A stretch of 64,000 bases of DNA from contig NZ_VMSF01000001.1 of NCBI RefSeq assembly GCF_009765225.1, forward strand, positions 2,790,001-2,854,000, written 5' to 3'. Below are positions 50,974-60,265 of this stretch, piece by piece; within the stretch, counting starts at the first letter, position 1; the number at the start of each line of letters is the position of its first letter. The notes beneath the pieces are model-generated. The model was not told the origin of the DNA, did no database searches, and saw nothing but the letters and a program-made list of their open reading frames with translations. The position numbers were made by a program, and so were the translations under genes. Source of the stretch: Leifsonia sp. AG29. Lineage in GTDB: Bacteria; Actinomycetota; Actinomycetes; Actinomycetales; Microbacteriaceae.

Positions 50974-51965
50974 GAGTGCACCAGGGCCCGTCCGGCGGCG
51001 ATCTCCTCGCGGAGCGGACGCCACCACTCGACCAGTTCCCGGAGGCCCTCGGTGAGCGGGACCTCGGCGGTGAAACCGAGGTCGCGACGCGCCGCCTCCA
51101 CATCGGCGAGCCGGCGCGTGACGCCGTTCACCGCGCGTTCCGGGCCGTGCTCGACCTCGAGGTCCGAGTCCATCGCCTCGAGCAGCGCCTCCGCGAGCTG
51201 GAGGAGGCTCGTCTCGGTCCCGCTCGCGATGTTGTAGGCGCCTTCGCGGACATCGGCCGTCGCCGCGAGGATGTTCGCGCGGGCGATGTCGCCGGTGAAG
51301 ACGAAGTCCATCGTCTGGAGACCGTCGCCGAAGATCAGCGGCGGCCTGCCGTCGGCGATGCGCTCCATCCACCGGACGAGGACCTCCGTATAGAGGCCGT
51401 GGACGTCCATCCGCGGTCCGTAGACGTTGAAGTACCGGAGCACCACGTAGTCGAGGCCGTTCATCGCCCGGAAGCTCCGGAGCATCCCCTCGTTGAACGA
51501 CTTCGCCGCCCCGTAGAAGGTGTCGTTGTTGTGGTGGTGGTGCCGCTCGGGCGTCGGGAACTCCTCCGCGAGGCCGTAGACCGAGGCGCTGGAGGCGCTG
51601 ACCAGCTTGTCCACGCGGTGGCGCACGGCCGACTCGATGACGTTGAAGGTGCCGTCGACGAGCACCTCGAGCGCGAGTCGCGGCTCCTCGGCGCACTGCG
51701 TGATGCGGATGGCGGCCTCGTGGTAGACGAGGTCCTTCCCACGCGTGACGTCGTCCACGAGGTCTCGGTCGCGGAGGTCGCCCTCCACGAGCGTCACCCG
51801 CCCCGACGCCAGCGCGTCGTCCAGGTTGGCGCGCCGGCCGCGCACCAGGTTGTCGAGCACATCGACGTGGGCGACGCCCGCGTCGAGCAGCTGGTCGACG
51901 ATCTGCGAGCCGATCGTGCCGGCGCCCCCGGTGACCAGGACGTCGGCTCCGGCGAGCGCGGTCAC
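50970..51965 (-). CDS. NAD-dependent epimerase/dehydratase (extended SDR)
   Basis: A 331-residue enzyme with the NAD motif VLVTGGAGTIGSQIVDQLL, the YGAAK catalytic Tyr-Lys, the upstream SASSASVYG serine and RYFNVYGPR. It resembles UDP-GlcNAc/UDP-glucose 4-epimerases (WbpP/GalE). An odd His-rich loop (PERHHHHNND) sits before the active site. GTG 51965 overlaps the stop of the WlbA-like gene. It supplies an epimerised or keto sugar nucleotide for the following aminotransferase. Confidence 0.88.
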   Translation of the reverse strand: MTALAGADVLVTGGAGTIGSQIVDQLLDAGVAHVDVLDNLVRGRRANLDDALASGRVTLVEGDLRDRDLVDDVTRGKDLVYHEAAIRITQCAEEPRLALEVLVDGTFNVIESAVRHRVDKLVSASSASVYGLAEEFPTPERHHHHNNDTFYGAAKSFNEGMLRSFRAMNGLDYVVLRYFNVYGPRMDVHGLYTEVLVRWMERIADGRPPLIFGDGLQTMDFVFTGDIARANILAATADVREGAYNIASGTETSLLQLAEALLEAMDSDLEVEHGPERAVNGVTRRLADVEAARRDLGFTAEVPLTEGLRELVEWWRPLREEIAAGRALVHS

Positions 51966-53044
51966 AGCGCACCCGCCAGCTGCTCGGCGCGGGTCGCTTC
52001 GTCGGCGCGCTCGTCGACCGGGACGACGGCTCCGTTCGCCGCCAGGCTCCGGGCCGTGGCCTCGAGCACCGAGAGCACGCGGAGCCCCGCTTCGCCGTCG
52101 GTGCGCGGCGGACGCCCTTCGCGGATGCTCTCGGCGAACTCGGCGGCCATCTGGCCGAGCGCCTCCCGCTCGGGGAGGGCCGGCGACCAGGTGTCGCCGA
52201 GCCGATAGGAGACGGTGGCCGCGGTGCGCTCGACGCCGTCGACGGCCTGGAGGCCGAGGTCGACGCCGCGGTCGTAGACACTGAGGCGCTGCTGCGGGTT
52301 GAGGTCGTCCCAGACGAGGGTGCGCTTGGTGCCCCCGATCACCATCTGGCGGATCTTGGTGGGGCTCAGCCAGTTGACGTGGACGTGGGCCATCGCGCCT
52401 CCGGCCAGCGGGAGCACGAGGTAGCCGACGCAGGACTTGCCGGCGCCGAGCGGGTCGGCGCCGTGCGCCGACAGGGACTGCGGCTTCAAGCCGCCGGGGA
52501 GGATGAAGTCGATGATCGACAGGTCGTGCGGGGCGAGGTCCCAGAACACGTCGACGTCCGGCTGGATGAGACCCAGGTTGATGCGCGTGGAGTCGATGAA
52601 CAGGATGTCGCCGAGCGCACCCTCCTCGATCAGCTCGCGGATCTTGAGCACCGCCGGCGTGTAGCAGTACGTGTGGTCCGCCATGAGGACGAGACCACTC
52701 ACCGACGCCAGGTCGACCATGGCGCGACCTCGGTGGCCGGCGTCGGCGAGCGGCTTCTCGACCATCACGTGCTTGCCGGAGGCGAGCGCCTTGATGGCGA
52801 GAGCGTGATGCGTCCGGGCCGGTGTGGCGATGGCCACGGCGTCGACATCGTCACGCGCGAGCAGCTCGTCGACGTCGGTCACGACGTCGACGCCGCCGAC
52901 GCGGGCGGCGAGACCTTCCGCCCGGTCGCGGTCGAGGTCGCAGATCGCGACCAGACGCCAGTCGGGGCTGACCGAGAAGTTCCTGGCCAGGTTCGGACCC
53001 CAGTAGCCGGCGCCGATCACCGCTATCCGCAGTTGTGGTTCCAT
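51962..53044 (-). CDS. Gfo/Idh/MocA sugar oxidoreductase (WlbA/WbpB-like)
   Basis: A 360-residue NAD enzyme: RIAVIGAGYWGPNLARNF (NAD fold), the EKP motif (HVMVEKPLA, Lys97 catalytic), and TYCYTPAVLKIRELIEEGALGDILFIDSTRINLGLIQPDVDVFWDLAPHDLSI, which is the WlbA/WbpB form. Family members oxidise C3 of UDP-GlcNAc-uronate and re-oxidise bound NADH with 2-oxoglutarate. First gene of the five-gene coupled amino-sugar operon. The UDP-GlcNAc 6-dehydrogenase (WbpA) needed to make its substrate is not in this window. Confidence 0.9.
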   Translation of the reverse strand: MEPQLRIAVIGAGYWGPNLARNFSVSPDWRLVAICDLDRDRAEGLAARVGGVDVVTDVDELLARDDVDAVAIATPARTHHALAIKALASGKHVMVEKPLADAGHRGRAMVDLASVSGLVLMADHTYCYTPAVLKIRELIEEGALGDILFIDSTRINLGLIQPDVDVFWDLAPHDLSIIDFILPGGLKPQSLSAHGADPLGAGKSCVGYLVLPLAGGAMAHVHVNWLSPTKIRQMVIGGTKRTLVWDDLNPQQRLSVYDRGVDLGLQAVDGVERTAATVSYRLGDTWSPALPEREALGQMAAEFAESIREGRPPRTDGEAGLRVLSVLEATARSLAANGAVVPVDERADEATRAEQLAGAL

Positions 53045-53115
53045 GAGTGCCCCCAGCACCTTTCTTGTCGTCGGGACCGTCTTCGGGTGGCGGTCCCGGG
53101 CTTGTTGCACAGCTG

Positions 53116-56100
53116 CTACTGCGACGCGACGAAGTGGACGTCCACCCAGTAGTTGTGCGAGACCGTGTTGTTCGGGAAGTTCTGCGAGTAGATGTAGATG
53201 CCGCCCGTCGCCAGCGTCGACAGCGGCCCGTTCGTGACCGGGTTCGTCAGCGCGTTCGGATCGACCGCGTAGGTGAGTCCGGTCGTGTAGTAGCTCGCCC
53301 GGTACTCGGTGTTGGCGGCGATCGTCACGGGGGTCGTGAAGTACACGTCCTGCCAGCCGCTCGCCGTCTCGTTCGTGGAGACCGCCGTCGCCAGCTGCGT
53401 CCCGGTCGCCGACCACAGGTAGACGGTGTGCGTCGCCGTGTCGCCGGTCCCCTTGTAGAAGCGGAGACCGGTGATCGTGCCCGCCTGCGTCGAGGTGAAG
53501 CGGACGCCGAGCTGGACGGGAGCGCTGTCGGGCCACGCGGTGTTCGCGGGAACCGCCGTCGACGGGAAGATCGAGACCCCCGGGTTGGGCGTGGTCGTGG
53601 TGCCACCGCTCGTGGTGGTGCCGCCGCCGGTCGTCGTCGTGCCGCCGCTCGTCGTCGTGCCTCCCGAACCGCTTGCGCTCGGCGCGAAGACCACGTCGAC
53701 GAAGTAGTTCGTCGACCCGTACGAGTAGGTCGGGAACCCGCCCGAGCCGTAGAGGTACAGGCCGTTGTTGCCAGCGGGAGCACTCAGCGGCCCCGACGTC
53801 TTGGGCTGCGCGAAGTAGTTCTGCGTGTACGAGTAGTTGCCCTGGGGCGCGAGGTACGACACCACGTAGCTCGTGCCCGCGGTGACGGCCAGCGGTGTGC
53901 TCAGCTGCGCCGTCTGCCAGCCGACCGCGGTCTCGCCGCTGAAGGTGACGGAGGCGAGCTTCGTCCCGGTGGACGACCAGATCGATCCCACGTGGGTGCC
54001 CACATTGCCGGAGCCCTTGAAGAAGCGGATCGCCGAGATGGTTCCGCTCTGCGACGGCGTGAACGCCATCCCGAGCTCGACCGAGGAGGAGTCGTTGGTC
54101 GCGTCCGTCACGGCGGGCGTCTCGGTTCCGAGCAGCGTGTAGTTGGTGACCGTCGCCGCCTTCACTGTGAACGACCAGGTCTGGGTGGCGAGACTCGCCC
54201 CGGCGGTCGACTTCGCACCCGACAGGGTCGCGGTGACCACCGCACCGGCCGGCAGCGCGGCCGACGGCGTGAAGGTGATCGTTGTCCCGTCGGTGGACTG
54301 CGAGACCGCGCCCGCCACCGCCGTTCCGCCGATCGTCGCGCCCATGGTGTAGCCGCTCGCGATCGCCGTCGAGAGGGTGATCGAGACGGGCGACGCCGGG
54401 TCGACCTCCACCGCGCCGTTCGCCGGGGACTCCGCGACGACCGAGACCGGGTCGGGAGCCTGGTTGAACACCAGGTCCACCATGTAGTTGGTGGTCGACG
54501 TCGACGACGGGAAGCCGGTTCCGTAGGTGTACACGCCGGTCGAGTTGCCCGCGACCAGCGGTCCGTTCGTGATGCCCGAGCCGGAGAAGGTGCCCGGCGT
54601 CACCGAGTAGCTGCCCGTCGTCGTGCGGTACGAGACCACGTAGTCGGTGTTGGCCGCGATGTTCACCGGTGTCGAGAACAGCAGGGTCTGCCAGCCGGCC
54701 GTGGACTCGCCGCTGAAGGTGCCGGTCGCGAGCTGCTGGCCGGAGGCCGACCACAGCGTCCCGACGTGCGTCCCGGTGTTGGCCGAGTTCTTGTAGAACT
54801 TGACCCCGGCGACCGCGCCCGCCTTCGTGCTGTAGAACTTCACGCCGAGGGTGACCGGGTTGTCGTTCACCTGCAGGATCGACGGGACCGTCGAGTCGGA
54901 GAACAGGCTGCATGGGCAGACGCCCGGGGCAGGATCCGGTTTGACGGTGGTGAAGCTCCACGCGCCTCCCGACGACAGCGCCTTGCCGTAGAGGTCCTTG
55001 GCCGTCATGGCGACCGAGTAGTTCACGAACCCGTTGAGGGCCGCGGTCGGCGTGAAGGTCGCGGTCCGGGTCGAGGAGGCGTAGCTCACCGTCCCGCCCA
55101 CGCTGACGCCATTGGCGTCCTTCACCGTGAAGGCGATGCTGGCCGGGTCGACCGCTTTCGACATGACCGCGCCGATGGTGGTGCTCAGGGGGACGCTGGA
55201 GGATCCGGGGAGCGGCCATTGGCCGGAGGCGGTCAGCGGTGAGTTGTCGACGGTGGTGAAGACGGCGTCGACCCAGTAGTTGGCGTTGTTGTAGCTGCTC
55301 TGCGGGTAGGTGCCCGGCGACGAGCTGTACACACCAGCCGCCGGGGCGCCGAAGCCGCCGGCGACCGAGTAGACGTTGTCGGAGAGTCCGCGGTAGGCGA
55401 ACGCCCATGAGGTTGCCGAGTAGTGGCCGGCGGGGGCGGAGTACGAGACCACGTACTTGGTCCCCGCGGTCACGGCCACGGCCGAGGTGAAGGAGGCGGT
55501 CTGCCAGCCGGAGGCGCTCTCACCGGAGAAGGTCACGGTCGCGAGCCGGTTGCCGGAGGTGTCCCACAGCGATCCGGTGTGGGTGCCCGTGTTCGTGGAA
55601 CTCTTGTAGAAGCGGACACCGCTGATGAAGCCGTTCTGCTGCGCTGTGAATTGCAGGCCGAGCTCGACGGCGGAGGCGTCGCCCGAGTCGGGCACGGCGG
55701 GCGCCGTGCTGCCGAAGATAGACGTCGGCCCGGTCACCGTCGTCGACACGGAGACGGGCGTGGAGGTGTTCGCACTGTCATCGGTCGCCCGCACCTTGAT
55801 CGCCTGAGCGCCGAGACCGTTCTGTACGTAGCTGTACGACCACGAGGTGGTGCCGGTGGCTGGGTGCCAGCTCGTGCCTCCATCGGTCGACACCTCGACC
55901 CCGGCGACCACGCCGCCGACATCAGAGGCGGTGCCCGTGACGGTGACGGTCGAGCCGTTCGCGATACTCGCACCGGCAGCCGGTGCGGTGACCGTGACCG
56001 TCGGCGCCGTCGTGTCGGTGCTCTTGGCAGCCGCCACCAGGCCCGACTGCAGGCTGCCCGGCTGGGCGCCCATGTCGGCCATCAGGTTGACCTGGGCCTG

Positions 56101-57654
56101 CTGCATGCGCGGGTCGGCGGCCGCGCCGGTTCCGTCGTGCGTGGCGTCGAGGCCCCACGACCACTGCACGCTGCCGGCCGAGAAGACGAGCGCACCGCTC
56201 GAGGCGCGGTAGAGCGTGACGTGATGCGTGGTCGTCCCGGGGGCGACCGTGTTGCCGAAGTCCTGCAGGTACTGGGGGACGGCGCCCGTGGTCGTCGACA
56301 GGTCGACGAGCCCGGCCGGCCTAAACCCGTTATCCAGGTCCTCGTCCGACTCGTACCCGACGGTATGCGCGGCCAGGGCCGCCTGCGTGCCCGCGGCGAG
56401 CGAGGTCAGACTGGTGTTGCGCCAGAGTCTGGTCTTGCCCTGCGCGGCCGTGACGGTGATCGGCAGGTCGGAGAAGTTCGACATGTACATCGTCCCGGTG
56501 ACGCCGTTCTCCGGGAGCCCGGCTCCGTTCGCCGTCGAGGCGAACCGCGGGTCCCGCCAGGTGCCCGTCCAGGTCGTGGAGGGGTCGATCTTGGCGTTGG
56601 CCCAGGTCTCCTTGTAGGTCACCAGGGTGCGGTAGCTCGTGGAGGTGCCCGCGACGGAGTTCTCGTACCGGGTGTGCCAGTACATCTCATTGCCCGAGAG
56701 GAACTGGGCGTTCACGCCCGCGTTGATCGCCGCCTGCACATTCGCCCGCTGCCCGGTGCTCCAGTACTCGTCGTGGCCGACCGAGAGGAACACTTTGTGG
56801 TTCAGTAGCTGCGAGCCGTACCGGTCGGTGTCGACCCCGCTGAAGTACGACATGTTGTAGCCGTTCTTCTCCAGGAACCGCACCTCCGGGTACTCGGCCC
56901 CGAAATAGAAATCCCGGCCCGCGTTGTTGCCGCGGGTGGCGAAGGGGCGGTTGTAGCTCACCTTGTACGCGCGCCCGTTCGCGGCTCCCTGATAGAAGTC
57001 CGAGCCTCCATAGGTGTTGTACGCCTCCCAGGTCGGGTCGGAGGTCTGATACAGCACGTCGGAGTGGCTGGCGTCGTTGCGGACGACGAAAGTGATCTGG
57101 CTGTTGTCGCCGTTGTCGGGCCGGGTGAGCAGTGCCACGTACACGCCGGAGACGGCCGAGGGAGGGACGGTCCAGGAGGCGGACTGCGCCCAGTTGCCGC
57201 AATCGGTGAGCTCGACCGTCGGGTCCCAATAGCACGCCGGCTGCGTCTGCGGCAGCGAGACCGACGGAGTCACATCGGCGATCTTGCGTGCGCCCAGACC
57301 CTGGTAATACCCCGTCCGGAAGATCTGGATGGTGTACGCCTTGGCCGAGGTGTTGATCTTGAACCCGATCGTGCCGCCGATGTTCACGCTGATATCGGTC
57401 GAGAACCCTTGGATGTCGCTGTCGCCCGAGCCCTGGATGTCCCAGACGGAGGGATCGGTGCCGGGGAGCGCGTTCTCGCAGACGATGGGGTTGGCGGCCG
57501 CATTGCAGCCCTGATCCGCTCGAGCAGGAGAACTCGTGACGAGGGAGACCCAGGCGAACAGCGCGAGCACCACGACCGTGGCGATGGTCGCCAGAGTGAT
57601 GCTGCGCCTCGCGGGGCGGTCGGGTCGCATACCCACAGATTGAGCTTTGCTCAT
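53116..57654 (-). CDS. Giant secreted protein: N,N-dimethylformamidase-like domain plus four DUF4082 and Ig-like domains
   Basis: A 1,512-residue exported protein. Signal peptide about 1-46 (cleavage near ARA/DQG). Residues ~50-510 match the large-subunit C-terminal fold of N,N-dimethylformamidase (TIQIFRTGYYQGLGARKIAD; VFLSVGHDEYWSTGQRANV; GSVQWSWGLD). Then an Ig-like domain (~535-640), followed by DUF4082 units near 650-800, 915-1070, 1180-1330 and 1360-1512, separated by two further Ig-like (Big_5) domains and a Gly/Thr linker. A cell-surface or EPS-modifying enzyme is likely. ATG 57654 is the upstream start; ATG 57630 is an alternative. The C5/G5 palindrome lies 38 bp upstream. Confidence 0.88.
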   Translation of the reverse strand: MSKAQSVGMRPDRPARRSITLATIATVVVLALFAWVSLVTSSPARADQGCNAAANPIVCENALPGTDPSVWDIQGSGDSDIQGFSTDISVNIGGTIGFKINTSAKAYTIQIFRTGYYQGLGARKIADVTPSVSLPQTQPACYWDPTVELTDCGNWAQSASWTVPPSAVSGVYVALLTRPDNGDNSQITFVVRNDASHSDVLYQTSDPTWEAYNTYGGSDFYQGAANGRAYKVSYNRPFATRGNNAGRDFYFGAEYPEVRFLEKNGYNMSYFSGVDTDRYGSQLLNHKVFLSVGHDEYWSTGQRANVQAAINAGVNAQFLSGNEMYWHTRYENSVAGTSTSYRTLVTYKETWANAKIDPSTTWTGTWRDPRFASTANGAGLPENGVTGTMYMSNFSDLPITVTAAQGKTRLWRNTSLTSLAAGTQAALAAHTVGYESDEDLDNGFRPAGLVDLSTTTGAVPQYLQDFGNTVAPGTTTHHVTLYRASSGALVFSAGSVQWSWGLDATHDGTGAAADPRMQQAQVNLMADMGAQPGSLQSGLVAAAKSTDTTAPTVTVTAPAAGASIANGSTVTVTGTASDVGGVVAGVEVSTDGGTSWHPATGTTSWSYSYVQNGLGAQAIKVRATDDSANTSTPVSVSTTVTGPTSIFGSTAPAVPDSGDASAVELGLQFTAQQNGFISGVRFYKSSTNTGTHTGSLWDTSGNRLATVTFSGESASGWQTASFTSAVAVTAGTKYVVSYSAPAGHYSATSWAFAYRGLSDNVYSVAGGFGAPAAGVYSSSPGTYPQSSYNNANYWVDAVFTTVDNSPLTASGQWPLPGSSSVPLSTTIGAVMSKAVDPASIAFTVKDANGVSVGGTVSYASSTRTATFTPTAALNGFVNYSVAMTAKDLYGKALSSGGAWSFTTVKPDPAPGVCPCSLFSDSTVPSILQVNDNPVTLGVKFYSTKAGAVAGVKFYKNSANTGTHVGTLWSASGQQLATGTFSGESTAGWQTLLFSTPVNIAANTDYVVSYRTTTGSYSVTPGTFSGSGITNGPLVAGNSTGVYTYGTGFPSSTSTTNYMVDLVFNQAPDPVSVVAESPANGAVEVDPASPVSITLSTAIASGYTMGATIGGTAVAGAVSQSTDGTTITFTPSAALPAGAVVTATLSGAKSTAGASLATQTWSFTVKAATVTNYTLLGTETPAVTDATNDSSSVELGMAFTPSQSGTISAIRFFKGSGNVGTHVGSIWSSTGTKLASVTFSGETAVGWQTAQLSTPLAVTAGTSYVVSYLAPQGNYSYTQNYFAQPKTSGPLSAPAGNNGLYLYGSGGFPTYSYGSTNYFVDVVFAPSASGSGGTTTSGGTTTTGGGTTTSGGTTTTPNPGVSIFPSTAVPANTAWPDSAPVQLGVRFTSTQAGTITGLRFYKGTGDTATHTVYLWSATGTQLATAVSTNETASGWQDVYFTTPVTIAANTEYRASYYTTGLTYAVDPNALTNPVTNGPLSTLATGGIYIYSQNFPNNTVSHNYWVDVHFVASQ

Positions 57655-57692
57655 ATCTGAGAGATTGTCACAATTTTCCAGTCGGCGCTCAC

Positions 57693-57706
57693 CCCCCAAT
57701 AGGGGG
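57693..57706. promoter_or_regulatory. Palindrome CCCCC-AATA-GGGGG upstream of giant secreted protein
   Basis: Perfect 5-bp arms and a 4-nt centre, located 38 bp before the start at 57654. The same type of element recurs at 46708, 48081 and 42325. Confidence 0.5.
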
Positions 57707-57753
57707 CGACTCGATCGACCGCCCTGGCGGCTGCGCGCGAGGAGAGGGACGGC

Positions 57754-58758
<1,005 letters not shown>

Positions 58759-58899
58759 GGCGCGCTCCCGTCCCGTAGCTCGGCCTCAGGGCTCCCTCGA
58801 CGCGTGGAGGCGCTCCCATCCCGTCGGGGTGCTCGCAGGTGTCGCGAGCGCGCGGCGTGTCGCAGCATCAACGAGCACCTCGACACTCGGGCAGCCCGT

Positions 58900-58905
58900 T
58901 AGCCT
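58900..58905 (+). promoter_or_regulatory. -10 box (TAGCCT) of leaderless pip
   Basis: TAGCCT ends 6 nt before the ATG at 58912. Confidence 0.45.
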
Positions 58906-58911
58906 CATCGC

Positions 58912-59865
58912 ATGCGGACCTTGTACCCCGAGATCGAGCCCTACGACACCGGAATGCTCGACGTCGGCGACGGCCAGCAGCTCTACTGGGAGGCGAGCGG
59001 CAACCCCGAGGGCAAGCCGGTCGTCTTCCTCCACGGCGGCCCGGGTGGAGGGACGACCCCCGCCCACCGTCGGCTGTTCGACCCCGAGAAGTACCGCATC
59101 GTCCTGTTCGACCAGCGCGGCTGCGGCCGGAGCCTCCCGCACGCCAGCGATCCCGCGGCCGACCTGAGCGTCAACACCACGTGGCACCTCGTCGCCGACA
59201 TCGAGCGGCTGCGCGAGGAACTCGAGGTCGAGCGCTGGCAGGTGCTCGGGGGATCGTGGGGCAGCGCTCTCGCCCTCGCCTACGCCGAGACGCACCCCGA
59301 CCGCGTGACGGAACTGATCGTCCGCGGCATCTTCACGCTGCGGCCGGAGGAGCTCGACTGGTTCTACGAGGGAGGCGCGGCCGCGCTGTTCCCGGACCTG
59401 TGGGAGGACTTCGTCGCCCCCGTCCCTCCCGGCGACCGCGGCCGCCTGATCCAGGCGTACAACCGCCTCCTCTGGCACCCGGATGCCGAGATCGCCGAGC
59501 AGGCCGCCGTCGCGTGGTCGCGCTGGGAGTCATCGACGATCACGCTCCTCCCCCGGCCGGACCTCATCGAGAGCTTCACGGAGCCGAAATACGCTCTCGC
59601 GTTCGCGCGGATCGAGAACCACTACTTCGTCAACCGCGGCTGGTTCGAGGAGGAGCAGCTGATCCGCGACGCCGGTCGGCTCGCCGACATCCCCGGCGTG
59701 ATCGTGCAGGGGCGCTACGACGTGTGCACGCCCGCGATGACGGCCTGGGACCTCCACAGGGCGTGGCCCCAGGCGGAGCTGCGCATCATCGACGACGCCG
59801 GCCACGCTTTCGACGAGCCCGGCATCCTCGACGCCCTCATCGAGGCGACCGACCGCTTCGCCTGA
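58912..59865 (+). CDS. pip: Proline iminopeptidase
   Basis: A 317-residue alpha/beta-hydrolase that removes N-terminal proline from peptides. HGGPGGG (oxyanion region), FDQRGCGRS, the nucleophile elbow GGSWGS (Ser), the acid in GRYDVCTP and the His in DAGHAFDEP give the full triad. WSRWESSTITLLP and HYFVNRGWF are specific to Pip. Leaderless. Its 3' end faces a 94-bp repeat array. Confidence 0.96.
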   Translation: MRTLYPEIEPYDTGMLDVGDGQQLYWEASGNPEGKPVVFLHGGPGGGTTPAHRRLFDPEKYRIVLFDQRGCGRSLPHASDPAADLSVNTTWHLVADIERLREELEVERWQVLGGSWGSALALAYAETHPDRVTELIVRGIFTLRPEELDWFYEGGAAALFPDLWEDFVAPVPPGDRGRLIQAYNRLLWHPDAEIAEQAAVAWSRWESSTITLLPRPDLIESFTEPKYALAFARIENHYFVNRGWFEEEQLIRDAGRLADIPGVIVQGRYDVCTPAMTAWDLHRAWPQAELRIIDDAGHAFDEPGILDALIEATDRFA

Positions 59866-60265
59866 CGGCGCGCGCCTCCCTGCCCTCCGCGGCCGTACAT
59901 TCGGGCCGAATCCCGCCCACGGGCCCCCGAAGCCCACATTCGGCACGAATCTCGGCAACCACCCCGCGCTCCGCGCCGCGCCGCGCAACACATTCGGGCC
60001 GAATACCGCCCTCAGCACCCCCGAGGCCCACATTCAGCACGAATCTCGCCGACCACCCCGCGCCCCGTGCCGCCCCGCGCAACACATTCGGGCCGAATAC
60101 CGCCCCCAGCACCCCCGAGGCCCACATTCAGCACGAATCTCGCCAACCACCCCTGCGCCCCGCCACCCCCCGCGCAACACATTCGGGCCGAATGCCGCCC
60201 TCAGCACCCCCGAGGGCCTCATTCGGCACGAATCTCGGCCCGCCGCGCGAGCGCCAGCGAGCGCA
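59866..60265. other. 400-bp gene-free stretch between convergent pip and acyl-CoA oxidase
   Basis: Almost fully occupied by the 94-bp repeat array. Apart from that I see only ~30 bp of GC-rich spacer at each side and no separate terminator. Confidence 0.7.
59899..60233. repeat. Four-unit 94-bp tandem array with paired 13-bp half-palindromes
   Basis: ATTCGGGCCGAAT occurs at 59899, 59992, 60086 and 60181 (periods 93, 94, 95 bp), and ATTCRGCACGAAT at 59938, 60032, 60126 and 60221. The second follows the first by 39-40 bp, and the next unit starts 54-55 bp later. Linkers are also conserved and C-rich. The two 13-mers could pair with each other (12 of 13) as RNA. Period is not a multiple of three, and no ORF with normal composition covers it. 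Confidence 0.9.

Noticed and set aside
59899-60233. CRISPR array
   Set aside because: The sequence between repeats is also conserved, units are ~94 bp, and there are no cas genes.
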